Shown here in pieces: positions 1-9,865 of a stretch of DNA of 64,000 nucleotides. Location of the stretch: contig NZ_JACIDY010000009.1 of NCBI RefSeq assembly GCF_014196615.1, positions 33,049 through 97,048 on the forward strand. Reading direction: 5' to 3'. The notes under the pieces are model-generated. The model was not told the origin of the DNA. It saw nothing but the letters and a program-made list of their open reading frames with translations, and did not search any database. Origin of the DNA: Novosphingobium fluoreni. GTDB lineage: Bacteria; Pseudomonadota; Alphaproteobacteria; Sphingomonadales; Sphingomonadaceae. The stretch's first letter is position 1; each line of letters opens with the position of its first letter. The position numbers and the translations under genes are program-made.

Positions 1-200
1 TGCCCCCGCCGCCCCGGTCATCGCGCCCAGCAACGGCACGACGATCACCGGCACCGCAGAGCCCGGCTCCACCGTCTCGATCGACCTCAACGGCGATGGC
101 ACCAGCGACGGCACCACACAGGCCGATGGTTCGGGCAACTGGACCTTCACCCCCGGCGCGCCCTTAAGCGACGGCACCACCGTCACCGCAACGGCTACCG
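1..200 (+). repeat. Near-identical duplicate of adhesin repeat unit, copy 1
   Basis: Bases 1-200 match 811-1010 with about ten differences, mostly at third codon positions. The offset of 810 bases is exactly 270 codons, so the duplication keeps frame and includes one long plus one short Ig unit. Other units in the gene are much more diverged, so this copy event is recent. Confidence 0.9.
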
Positions 201-3200
201 ATACCGCCGGGAATGCTTCGCCCGCCGGTTCTGTCGTGGTCGACGCGCAGGCGCCTGCTGCACCTACGTTGAACCTGGGCGATGGCACGGTGCTGACGGG
301 GGCGGCCGAGGCCGGCTCTACCGTCGTGATCGACCTTAATGGCGATGGCACGCCTGATGCCACCGTCACCGCCGGGGCTGACGGCACTTGGACCTACACG
401 CCTGCCACGCCGCTGACGGACGGTACGACCGTGATCGTCACCGCGCGCGATGCGGCGGGCAATGTCAGCCCGCCGACCCAGGCGACGCTGGACCTGACCG
501 CGCCGCCTGCCCCCGTGGTCAATGCGGTGGCGGACGATATCGCACCGGTGTTGGGCCAGATCGGCAATGGCGGCTCCACCAACGACACGCAGCCCTCCTT
601 CAGCGGCACGGCCGAGGCGGGTTCGACCATCAAGGTGTTCGATAACGGCGTGCAGATCGGCACCGCCACCGTCGCCGCTGACGGCACCTGGAGCTTTACG
701 CCGGGCACCGCCCTGGCCGAAGGCGCGCACAACGTGACCTTCACTGCCACCGATGCCGGTGGCCGAGAGGGTGTGGCCTCCGCGCCGTTTACCTTCACCG
801 TCGACACCCTTGCCCCCGCCGTCCCGGTCATCGCACCCAGCAACGGCACGACGATCACCGGCACCGCAGAGCCCGGCTCCACCGTCTCGATCGACCTCAA
901 CGGCGACGGCACCAGCGATGGCACCACACAGGCCGACGGCTCGGGCAACTGGACCTTCACCCCCGGCGCACCCGTAAGCGATGGCACCACCGTTACCGCA
1001 ACGGCTACGGACGCGGCGGGTAATACTTCGCTTCCGGCTTCGACGGTTGTCGACGCCAGCGTTCCGCTGACCCCGATCCTGATCAGTGTGACGGACGATG
1101 TGCCCGGCGGCCCCACCACTGTGGTTTCGGGCGGGATCACGAACGATCCTACGCTGACTCTGGCCGGCACGGCCGAGGCGAACGCCACGGTCAGCTTGTT
1201 CGACGGTACGACTCTACTGGGCACGGTCCTGGCGGACGCGACCGGCAACTGGACCTTCACCACGCCTGCGTTGCCTGAGGGTGCGCATAGCCTGACCATC
1301 ACCGCAACCGACGCGGCCGGCAATGTCAGCGCGCCGACTGCGCCTTTCGGCGTAACCGTGGACGTGACCGCGCCTGCCGCGCCTGTCGTCAATCCGAGCG
1401 ACGGGATCACCTTGTCCGGCACGGCAGAAGCGGGTGCTACTGTTGCGATCGACACCAACGGCGACGGCACCCCCGACGCCACCGTGACGGCAGGCCAGAA
1501 CGGAGACTGGACCGTCACCTTCGTGCCGCCGCTGGCGGACAATACGCTGGTGAGCGTGGTGGCAGTCGATGTCGCTGGCAACACCTCTGCGCCCGGCACT
1601 ACGACCATCGATACCTCGCTCGACACCACGCCGCCGCCAGTGCCGACCTTGCTGCTGGTGGTGGACGACATCAATCCGGTCCAGGGCCCGCTGCTGAGCG
1701 GCGGTTCCACCAACGATGCGCAGCCCCAACTTTCCGGTATAGCCGAAGCGAATGTCCTGGTTTCCGTTTACGACAATGGCGTTCTGCTGGGAACGACGAA
1801 CGCCAGTGCCTTGGGCATCTGGACGTTCACGCCGCCAGCGGCGCTGAGTGAAGGGCCGCATAGCCTGACGGCGACGACGACCGATGCCGTTGGCAACGAA
1901 AGCCAGCCGACAGTCGCGTTTGATCTGATCGTCGACACGATCCTGCCCGGAGCGCCGGTGGTGAACCCGACCAACGGGATCACGATCAGCGGTACCGCCG
2001 AGCCCGGCACGACCGTGGCCGTCGATATCGGCAACGATGGCATCGTGGACGGCATCGTGCCTGCCGATGCGACCACCGGTGCCTGGACCTTCACGCCGCT
2101 GCTGCCAGTGCCTAACGGCGTGATCGTGAGCGCGACGGCGACCGACGCGGCGGGCAATATCTCGCCCTCCGGCACGATTACGGTGGACGCACAAGCGCCG
2201 GTCCCGCCGACGATCACGCTTGTCCTGGATGACGTGGGCGTCAACATCGGTGTGCTGGTGAGTGGCTCGGTCACGGACGACAGCCAGCCCACGCTATCGG
2301 GCACGACTGAGGGCAACGCCACCATTTCGGTCTATGACGGGCTCACGTTGCTCGGCACCGTCACTGCCGACGCCGGTGGCACATGGAGCTTCACACCGGG
2401 CATTCCGCTGGCGCAGGGCAGCCATAGCCTGACCATCACCGCGACGGACACGCTGGGCAATGTCAGCGCACCGTCTACGCCGTTCCTGCTGACGGTGGAT
2501 ACGATCGCGCCAACGGCTCCGGCGATTACCACCGTGATCGATAACGTCGGGGCGATCCTGGGGGCAGTCGCCAATGGGGCGGCCTCGGACGATACCACAC
2601 CGACGTTGAGCGGCACGGCAGAAGGCAATGCCACCGTCAACGTGTTCAGCAATGGTACCTTGATCGGCTCGACCACGGCTGACGGCGCGGGTGATTGGGC
2701 GTTTACGCCAACGACGGCTCTGGGCCAGGGCGGCAACACCTTTACTATCACCGCTACCGATCCGGCCGGAAACACCAGCCCACCGTCCGCGCCTTATACG
2801 ATCATGATTGACACAGCCGTCCCGGCTATACCGACGATCGTGGCCGCGGTCGACAATGTCGGCGTGATCCAGGGTGTGCTGGGCAGCGGTCTGGGCACGG
2901 ATGACGCCACCCCAACGCTTTCGGGCACGGCGGGCGCGAATGCCACTGTCGTCATCTATCAGGATGGCGTTCCGATCACGAGCGTGACGGCGGACGGTCT
3001 GGGGGCGTGGAGCTTCACGCCCGGTGCGGCGCTGCTGGACGGAACCTATACTTTCACGGCTGAGGCGCTGAGCCCGGCGGGCGTATCCAGCGGCGTGTCC
3101 GCCGGGTTCGTCATCACCATCGATACGCTGGCCCCGGCCGCGCCGGTAATCACTGCGGCGTTGGACAATGCCGGCTCGATCCTGGGCACGCTGGGTTCGG

Positions 3201-6200
3201 GCAGCGTCACCGATGATGTGGTGCCGGTGCTTTCGGGCTCTGCCGAGCCGAACACGACGGTGACGATCTTCGACAACAATGCGCCTATCGGCAGCGCAGC
3301 GGCCGACGCATTCGGCGACTGGACGTTCACGCCCGGCGCCGCGCTGAGCGAAGGACCGCACGTCTTTACGGCCACGGCCACGGATGCGGCGGGCAATACC
3401 GGACCGGCTTCCGCCGTCTTCACGCTGGAAGTGGACACCATCGCGCCCGATGCGCCGATCGTTGCGCCCAGCCTGGGTGACGTGCTGACCGGCACGGCGG
3501 AAGCCAACGCCACGATCAACCTCGACCTTAATGGCGATGGCGTGGTCGATGATACGACCACGGCTGATGCGTTGGGGAACTGGAGCTATACGCCGGCCAT
3601 CCAGTTGCCGAACGGCGTGGCGGTGATCGTCACCGCGACCGACGAGGCCGGCAATACCTCTGGCAGCGATACCATCATCATCGACCAGACCCCGCCGCTG
3701 GCGCCGGTCATCACCACGGTGCTTGACGATGTCGGCGCGCTGACGGGCAATGTCGCTAATGGTGGGGGTACCGATGATGCGCTGCCGGTGATCGGCGGCA
3801 CCGCAGAGCCGGGCGCATTGGTGACCGTGTTCGATAATGGCCTGCCGTTGGGCCAGACCAGCGCCGATAACCTTGGCGCCTGGACCCTGCCGGTAACGCT
3901 GCCATTGCTGAACGGCCCCCACGTGTTCACGGCGGTCGCCGAAGATGCACTGGGCAATATCGGCCCCGTGTCCGCGTCCTACACCGTCAATGTGGACGCC
4001 ATCACGCCGCCCGCGCCTGTCATTGTCACCGTTTTCGACGATGCCGGGACGCTGCAGGGCTTTGTCCTGCCCGGCGGCACGACGGACGATGCCGCACCCG
4101 CGATCAGCGGGACCGGCCCGGCCAACGCCACGATCTCGGTGTTCGATGGGACGAACCTGCTGGGCACCACGGTTGCCGATGGTCTTGGCGCATGGAGCTT
4201 CACGCCCACCACGGCGCTGGGTGACGGACCGCACGACCTGACTGCGACGGCCACCAACGTTGCCGGGAACACCGGGCCCGCCTCGTTGCCCTTCACGCTG
4301 ACTGTGGACACCACGGCACCGGCCACACCGGTGATCACGCAGGTCCTCGATGATGCGCAGGCATTGACAGGGCCGGTCGCACAAGGTGGTCTTACCAACG
4401 ACCTCACCCCCACGATCAGCGGCACCGCCGATGCCAACGCGGTCGTCTCGATCTTCAATAACGGGGGATTGGTGGGCGTTGCCCTGGCAGACGGCGGGGG
4501 GGCGTGGAGCTTTACTCCGGTGCTGCTGGAAGGCGCGCAAAGTATCACTGTCAGCGCGGTGAATCCGCTGGGCAATCCCAGCCCAGTATCGGCGCCTTAT
4601 GCCTTTTCGATCGACGCCACGCCTCCGGGTGCTCCGGTAGTCAACGCCACGAATGGGCAGGGTGATCTGACCGGGACGGCAGAGCCGCTCAGCACGGTTT
4701 CGATCCAGATCGGCGTGGGCGGCATACCCACCACCGTGACCGCCGACCAGGCGGGCAACTGGAGCTACACCTTCCCCACCGTACCGGGCGATGGCACGCC
4801 GATTGCCGTCACCGCCACCGATGCGGCGGGCAATACCTCGTTGCCGACGGCGGTTCTGGTGGACCAGGTCGCGCCGCTGGCACCGGTGTTGGTCACCGTG
4901 GACGACGATCAGGCGCCCATCATCGCGCCGGTCCTGCCGAATGGTGTCACAAACGACGCTCAGCCCGATTTCACGGGTACGGCCGAGCCGGACAGTACGG
5001 TAACGATCCTGGACAACGGTGTGCCTATCGGCACCACCCAGGCCAATGCGCTGGGCGAGTGGACCTTCACTCCCACCACGGCTCTGCCCGATGGCCCGCA
5101 CAGCATCACCGTCACCGCGACGGACGCAGCGGGCAACGTCGGCCCGGCCACCGCGCCGTTCGACTTCACGGTTGCCACCTCCGCCCCGCCGGTGCCGACG
5201 ATCGTCAACATAGCCGATGATGCTGCGCCGCAAACCGGCCCGGTCTTGCCGGGCGGGGCGACCAACGACCTGGTGCCCACCATCACGGGCACCGCCCAAG
5301 CGGGCGCGATCATCACGCTCTATATCGATGGCGTACCGCAGCCGATCACCACCCAGGCCGACATCAACGGCGATTTCACGTTCAACCCCTTGGTGCTGCC
5401 CGGAACCCATACCTTCACGGTTTCGGCCAGCTATGGCGCAGGGCTCGAAAGTGCGCAGTCCGGCGGCTATTCGGCGAATTTCGATATCGTCGCGCCGCTT
5501 GTTCCGATCCTCAATCCTACGGATGGTACCGTGGTCAGCGGCCTCGCAGAGGCTGGCAGCACGGTGCAGATCTTCGCGTTTGGTTCCCCCACGCCGGTCG
5601 CCACCACCACGGCGAACGCGCTTGGCCAATTCAGCGTGACGCTGCAGACGCCGCTCCCTCCGCTCATCACCGTCAATGCTATTGCAACCGATGCAGCGGG
5701 CAATGCTTCGCTGCCAGGTGTTACAGTTGTTGATCCACTGGCGGGCAGCCCCCCGGCGATCCCCACCGTCACCACCGTGTTCGATAACTTCGGTACGGTC
5801 ACCGGCAATGTCCCGAACGGCGGGTTCACCAACGATATCCTGCCGCAGATATCTGGCACGGCCGATCAGTTTGTCATCATCAACGTGTTTGACGGCGCTA
5901 CGCTGATAGGCACCACCACCAGCGACATCTTGGGCAACTGGAGCCTGACACCGCTGCTGCCACTGTTCGACGGCCCGCACGCCATCTCCGCCACGGCGAC
6001 GGATGGGTTGCTGAGCAGCATCAACAGCGCACCGGCAACCTTCACCGTCGATACGATCGCGCCCGGTGTGCCGACTATCGCCCCCAGCAACGGCGCGGTC
6101 CTGAGCGGCACGGCGGAGGCGAATGCCATCGTCTCGCTCGATCTCGATGGCAACGGCACGGTGGACACCACGGTGCAGGCCAATGGCGCGGGCACCTGGA

Positions 6201-9200
6201 CGTACACCCCCGTCACGCCGCTGACCGACGGCACGATCGTGATCGCATCGGCCTCAGACGCGGCGGGCAACCAGTCGTTCCCGACGGCGCAGACGATCGA
6301 CCGGCTTGCTCCGCCGCAGCCGCTGATCACCGCGGCGCTGGACGACGTGGGCTCCGTGATCGGTCCGGTGCTGAACGGCGGGGTGACGGATGACACCACG
6401 CCCACCCTGACGGGCTTTGCCGAGGCCAACTCCACCGTCTCGATCTTTGACGGCGCAACGCTGCTGGGCACCACGACGGCGTCGCTCCTTGGCACGTGGA
6501 GCTTCACGCCGCCTGCCGCGATTGGCAACGGCGCGCACAGCTTCACCGTCATCGCCACGGATGAAGTTGGCAATATCAGCACGCCATCGGCGGCCTATAC
6601 GCTGACCGTCGCTACCGGAGCGCCGGCCATCCCGGTCATCACCACGGTGCTGGACGACGTTGGCACGATCACCGGCAATATCGGCAACGGCGGGGCCACC
6701 AACGATGCTCTCCCCACGATCAACGGCACGGCGGCGGCGAACGTCACTGTCGCGGTGTTCGATGGCCTGGGCCAGATCGGCACGACCACGGCGGATGCAT
6801 CCGGCAACTGGACGTTCACGCCCACCACGCCGCTGCTGGGCGGAGCGCACGTGTTCACGGCGGTGGCGACCAACGCCGCCGGAGTGCCCAGCTTCCCCTC
6901 ATCCGCCTATGCGATCTCGGTCGACGTCACCGCGCCACCCGTGCCGACGCTGGCCAGCGTAATCGATGATGTCGGCACGATCGTCGGCCCGTTGATCTCC
7001 GGAGCGTTTACAGACGATGGCACACCGCGCCTTTCGGGCACGGCGGAAGCCAACGCGACCGTCACGGTGTTCGACAATGGCGTGCAGATCGGCACCACCG
7101 TCGCCGGGGCGCTTGGGGGGTGGACCTTCACGCCCACGACGCCGCTTTCCGCCGGTGCTCATGCCATCACCATCACCGCCACCGATGCGGTGGGCAACCA
7201 GAGCGCGCCGACGGCAGCGTTCAACCTGACGGTCGACATCGCCGCACCCAATGCGCCGGTGATTATCAACGCCGCAGATGATGTGGGCACCGTGCAGGGT
7301 CTGCTCACGTCCGGCGCGTTCACCGATGATGGCGCGCCGCTGCTCTCTGGCACGGCGGAGGCGAACGGCACCGTCTCGATCTTCAGCGACGGGGCCTTGC
7401 TGGGCACTGTGGTCGCCAGCGGTACCGGCACCTGGAGCTTCACCCCGCCGTCACAGTTGCCGGATGGGCCGCACATCTTTACCGCTACCGTGCGGGATGT
7501 CGCGGGCAATCTTAGCGCCGTATCGAACGCCTATACCGTCATCGTCGATACGGTCGCCCCGGCGGCTGCCACGATTACGGCCGTGTTGGACGATGTGTTG
7601 CCCGCGGTGGGCGCGCTCACCAATGGCGGGGCGACCAACGACACGTTGCCAACGCTTTCCGGCAATGCCGAGGCCAACGCCACCGTCGTGGTGTTCGACA
7701 ATGGCGCGCCGATCGGCTCCGTCACTGCCAGTGCCCTGGGCGCCTGGACCTTCACCCCGTCGACGGCACTGACGGAGGGGGCGCACAGCTTCACCGTTCG
7801 CGCCACGGATAGCGCAGGCAACCAGGGCCCGGCCTCCACGCCGTTTGCGGTGCGGGTGGATACGATCGCGCCCTCGGCTCCGGCGATCACCAGCCTGACG
7901 GATGACGTCGGCACGGTGCAGGGCCCGGTAAGCAGCGGCGGCGTCACCAACGACACCTTGCCATTGCTGCGCGGGACAAGCGAAGCAGGCGCTACGCTGA
8001 CGGTGTTTGCAAATGGCATTGCCATCGGCACCACCCAGGCGGACGCAACCGGCAACTGGAGCTTCACCCCCGGAACGCCGCTGGTGGAAGGAACCTACAG
8101 CTTCACCGCTACGGCGACTGACGCGGCGGGCAACCCGGGCGGGGCGTCCGCGGCATTCACCGTCACGGTAGATACAACCGCTCCGGTTGTACCAATTATA
8201 ACCAGCGTTGTGGACGATGTGGCGCCCAACACAGGCATCATCCTGAGCGGCGGCATTTCCAACGATGCACTGCCGCAGATCAACGGCACGGGGCCTGCCA
8301 ACACGACATTGGTGATCTATGACAATGGCCTGGTCATTGGCAGCACCACCAGCAATGCCCTGGGCGCATGGAGCTTCACCCCGGCAACGGCCATCGCCGC
8401 CGGTGCGCACAGCTTCACCGCCACCACCGTCGATCCGGCCGGCAATGCCAGCCTGCCATCCAATGCCTATGGGCTGCTGCTGGATACGGTCGCGCCTGCG
8501 CAGGGTATCGCGATTACCACCCTGACCACGGACACGGGTGCGGTGGGTGATTGGAGCACGCAGGATACCAGCCCGATCATCAGCGGCACGCTGGGCGCGG
8601 GGCTGGGCGCCGGGGAGCAGCTGCAGGTCCAGATCGACGGCGGAACCTGGGTGAATGCCACGGTTTCGGGTACAAGCTGGTTCTACGGTGCTGGCAACCT
8701 TTCGGTGGGCAGCCATACCGTGGGTGCACGGCTGATCGATACGGCGGGCAATATCGGCAGCACTGCCAGCCAGTCCCTGGCGATCACCGCGATCACGCAG
8801 CAGGCTCCACTGGTTCAGGCGAGCGGAACCTCGCTGCTGGGTCTGGTGGGTGTGGAAGCGCTCAATCTGATCGATCTCAGCACTCAATCGCTGACAGCGG
8901 TGGATCCCAACAACAACCTCCGGTCGTTGCAGGTCCGCTATGCCCCGGCGCTGGGCTTGGGCTTGGGGGCCTACACGCTGACCGCTTCCGCGGCGGTGGC
9001 GGCGGAACTGGGCCTGCAGATCGCCATCACCAACAACGCCGGTGTCCTGGGCCTTGTCGCTCCGACTTCGACGTTGACGATCAGCGCCATCAACGGCGGC
9101 CCGATCGACAACCTGGCCGCAAACGAGCTGCTGGCGACGGTGCATTTCCAGCAGAACCTGCCGCTCGCCAGCCTCGATGTCCTCAACTCGACCTCGATTT

Positions 9201-9814
9201 CAGCGACCGACACCACCAATCTAACCAGCACTTCGCTCACCGGTACGTTGCTCGATCTCAGCTTGCTGAATTCCAGCGGCTCGCCGAACCTTTTCGAAGG
9301 TGATGCTGGTGCCAATACGCTGAACGGCATTATCGGGAACGACAGACTCTATGGCCATGGCGGGAACGACACGCTGAACGGTGGTGACGGCAACGACTTC
9401 CTGCGGGGCGGTGCGGGAGCCGATACCCTCAACGGCGGTGCCGGAAATGATACCCTGGTGTACGATAGCAACGATGTTTTGATCGACGGTGGAACCGGAA
9501 CGGACACATTGCTGATCGACACCGGAACAGGCCCGGTGCTCAACCTCGACCTTGTGAGCAACATCCGCAACATCGAGGCGATCGATCTGGGCACCGGCGA
9601 TGCCGGCCGCCAGATCACCTTGACCGAGGCGGGTGTCCTGCGGGCCACGGATGCCAATCAAACCCTGACCATCAACGGTGACGGCAACGATACTGTGACG
9701 ATGACGGGGGCCGTGCTGCAGGGCCAGTCGCTGATCAATGGAGAGGCGTACAACCACTACGTTCTGGGCACGACGGACATCTACGTAGATCACGCGGTGC
9801 TGGCGGTCGTCTGA
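2..9814 (+). CDS. Giant Ig-repeat RTX adhesin (BapA/LapA-like), 5' end outside window
   Basis: The frame is open from base 2, so the start lies left of the window; about 3,270 residues are visible. Almost all of it is bacterial Ig-like repeats of two kinds: units of about 100 residues with SGTAEANATV-type cores, an FDNG strand and a W-[ST]-F-TP strand, alternating irregularly with shorter units carrying a D-x-N-G-D-G-x-x-D loop that resembles a calcium site. About 9310-9475 encodes GGxGNDxLxGG RTX nonapeptides, followed by a C-terminal part without cysteine, as in type I secretion substrates. The export genes follow directly (TolC-like, ABC, HlyD-like), so it is very probably a large surface adhesin for biofilm or attachment. 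The family is certain in broad terms; the ligand and the N-terminal retention module cannot be seen. Confidence 0.93.
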   Translation, partial: APAAPVIAPSNGTTITGTAEPGSTVSIDLNGDGTSDGTTQADGSGNWTFTPGAPLSDGTTVTATATDTAGNASPAGSVVVDAQAPAAPTLNLGDGTVLTGAAEAGSTVVIDLNGDGTPDATVTAGADGTWTYTPATPLTDGTTVIVTARDAAGNVSPPTQATLDLTAPPAPVVNAVADDIAPVLGQIGNGGSTNDTQPSFSGTAEAGSTIKVFDNGVQIGTATVAADGTWSFTPGTALAEGAHNVTFTATDAGGREGVASAPFTFTVDTLAPAVPVIAPSNGTTITGTAEPGSTVSIDLNGDGTSDGTTQADGSGNWTFTPGAPVSDGTTVTATATDAAGNTSLPASTVVDASVPLTPILISVTDDVPGGPTTVVSGGITNDPTLTLAGTAEANATVSLFDGTTLLGTVLADATGNWTFTTPALPEGAHSLTITATDAAGNVSAPTAPFGVTVDVTAPAAPVVNPSDGITLSGTAEAGATVAIDTNGDGTPDATVTAGQNGDWTVTFVPPLADNTLVSVVAVDVAGNTSAPGTTTIDTSLDTTPPPVPTLLLVVDDINPVQGPLLSGGSTNDAQPQLSGIAEANVLVSVYDNGVLLGTTNASALGIWTFTPPAALSEGPHSLTATTTDAVGNESQPTVAFDLIVDTILPGAPVVNPTNGITISGTAEPGTTVAVDIGNDGIVDGIVPADATTGAWTFTPLLPVPNGVIVSATATDAAGNISPSGTITVDAQAPVPPTITLVLDDVGVNIGVLVSGSVTDDSQPTLSGTTEGNATISVYDGLTLLGTVTADAGGTWSFTPGIPLAQGSHSLTITATDTLGNVSAPSTPFLLTVDTIAPTAPAITTVIDNVGAILGAVANGAASDDTTPTLSGTAEGNATVNVFSNGTLIGSTTADGAGDWAFTPTTALGQGGNTFTITATDPAGNTSPPSAPYTIMIDTAVPAIPTIVAAVDNVGVIQGVLGSGLGTDDATPTLSGTAGANATVVIYQDGVPITSVTADGLGAWSFTPGAALLDGTYTFTAEALSPAGVSSGVSAGFVITIDTLAPAAPVITAALDNAGSILGTLGSGSVTDDVVPVLSGSAEPNTTVTIFDNNAPIGSAAADAFGDWTFTPGAALSEGPHVFTATATDAAGNTGPASAVFTLEVDTIAPDAPIVAPSLGDVLTGTAEANATINLDLNGDGVVDDTTTADALGNWSYTPAIQLPNGVAVIVTATDEAGNTSGSDTIIIDQTPPLAPVITTVLDDVGALTGNVANGGGTDDALPVIGGTAEPGALVTVFDNGLPLGQTSADNLGAWTLPVTLPLLNGPHVFTAVAEDALGNIGPVSASYTVNVDAITPPAPVIVTVFDDAGTLQGFVLPGGTTDDAAPAISGTGPANATISVFDGTNLLGTTVADGLGAWSFTPTTALGDGPHDLTATATNVAGNTGPASLPFTLTVDTTAPATPVITQVLDDAQALTGPVAQGGLTNDLTPTISGTADANAVVSIFNNGGLVGVALADGGGAWSFTPVLLEGAQSITVSAVNPLGNPSPVSAPYAFSIDATPPGAPVVNATNGQGDLTGTAEPLSTVSIQIGVGGIPTTVTADQAGNWSYTFPTVPGDGTPIAVTATDAAGNTSLPTAVLVDQVAPLAPVLVTVDDDQAPIIAPVLPNGVTNDAQPDFTGTAEPDSTVTILDNGVPIGTTQANALGEWTFTPTTALPDGPHSITVTATDAAGNVGPATAPFDFTVATSAPPVPTIVNIADDAAPQTGPVLPGGATNDLVPTITGTAQAGAIITLYIDGVPQPITTQADINGDFTFNPLVLPGTHTFTVSASYGAGLESAQSGGYSANFDIVAPLVPILNPTDGTVVSGLAEAGSTVQIFAFGSPTPVATTTANALGQFSVTLQTPLPPLITVNAIATDAAGNASLPGVTVVDPLAGSPPAIPTVTTVFDNFGTVTGNVPNGGFTNDILPQISGTADQFVIINVFDGATLIGTTTSDILGNWSLTPLLPLFDGPHAISATATDGLLSSINSAPATFTVDTIAPGVPTIAPSNGAVLSGTAEANAIVSLDLDGNGTVDTTVQANGAGTWTYTPVTPLTDGTIVIASASDAAGNQSFPTAQTIDRLAPPQPLITAALDDVGSVIGPVLNGGVTDDTTPTLTGFAEANSTVSIFDGATLLGTTTASLLGTWSFTPPAAIGNGAHSFTVIATDEVGNISTPSAAYTLTVATGAPAIPVITTVLDDVGTITGNIGNGGATNDALPTINGTAAANVTVAVFDGLGQIGTTTADASGNWTFTPTTPLLGGAHVFTAVATNAAGVPSFPSSAYAISVDVTAPPVPTLASVIDDVGTIVGPLISGAFTDDGTPRLSGTAEANATVTVFDNGVQIGTTVAGALGGWTFTPTTPLSAGAHAITITATDAVGNQSAPTAAFNLTVDIAAPNAPVIINAADDVGTVQGLLTSGAFTDDGAPLLSGTAEANGTVSIFSDGALLGTVVASGTGTWSFTPPSQLPDGPHIFTATVRDVAGNLSAVSNAYTVIVDTVAPAAATITAVLDDVLPAVGALTNGGATNDTLPTLSGNAEANATVVVFDNGAPIGSVTASALGAWTFTPSTALTEGAHSFTVRATDSAGNQGPASTPFAVRVDTIAPSAPAITSLTDDVGTVQGPVSSGGVTNDTLPLLRGTSEAGATLTVFANGIAIGTTQADATGNWSFTPGTPLVEGTYSFTATATDAAGNPGGASAAFTVTVDTTAPVVPIITSVVDDVAPNTGIILSGGISNDALPQINGTGPANTTLVIYDNGLVIGSTTSNALGAWSFTPATAIAAGAHSFTATTVDPAGNASLPSNAYGLLLDTVAPAQGIAITTLTTDTGAVGDWSTQDTSPIISGTLGAGLGAGEQLQVQIDGGTWVNATVSGTSWFYGAGNLSVGSHTVGARLIDTAGNIGSTASQSLAITAITQQAPLVQASGTSLLGLVGVEALNLIDLSTQSLTAVDPNNNLRSLQVRYAPALGLGLGAYTLTASAAVAAELGLQIAITNNAGVLGLVAPTSTLTISAINGGPIDNLAANELLATVHFQQNLPLASLDVLNSTSISATDTTNLTSTSLTGTLLDLSLLNSSGSPNLFEGDAGANTLNGIIGNDRLYGHGGNDTLNGGDGNDFLRGGAGADTLNGGAGNDTLVYDSNDVLIDGGTGTDTLLIDTGTGPVLNLDLVSNIRNIEAIDLGTGDAGRQITLTEAGVLRATDANQTLTINGDGNDTVTMTGAVLQGQSLINGEAYNHYVLGTTDIYVDHAVLAVV
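811..1010 (+). repeat. Near-identical duplicate of adhesin repeat unit, copy 2
   Basis: Second copy of the unit at 1-200, in the same frame of the same adhesin gene. Similarity fades after about 1010. Confidence 0.9.
9310..9475 (+). repeat. RTX calcium-binding nonapeptide block
   Basis: Five to six tandem repeats of the GGxGNDxLx type (for example GGNDTLNGGDGNDFLRGG) lie near the adhesin C-terminus. Such blocks bind calcium and fold after export through a type I secretion channel. Confidence 0.88.
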
Positions 9815-9865
9815 CCGGCAGCACTACGCGAGACAACAAAAGACGCCGTAAAAATCGGGGAGTGA

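Noticed and set aside
1..1045. CRISPR-like or tandem array reading of the repeats at the left end
   Set aside because: The repeats are in-frame protein-coding Ig units of about 270 codons, not short spaced repeats; no CRISPR array or cas gene is seen anywhere.
2294..5980. 1,228-residue open frame on the minus strand
   Set aside because: It is antisense to the adhesin repeats; its Arg/Gly/Asp-rich low-complexity translation is a mirror of the GC-rich repeat codons. The same holds for the minus-strand frame at 7451-9145.
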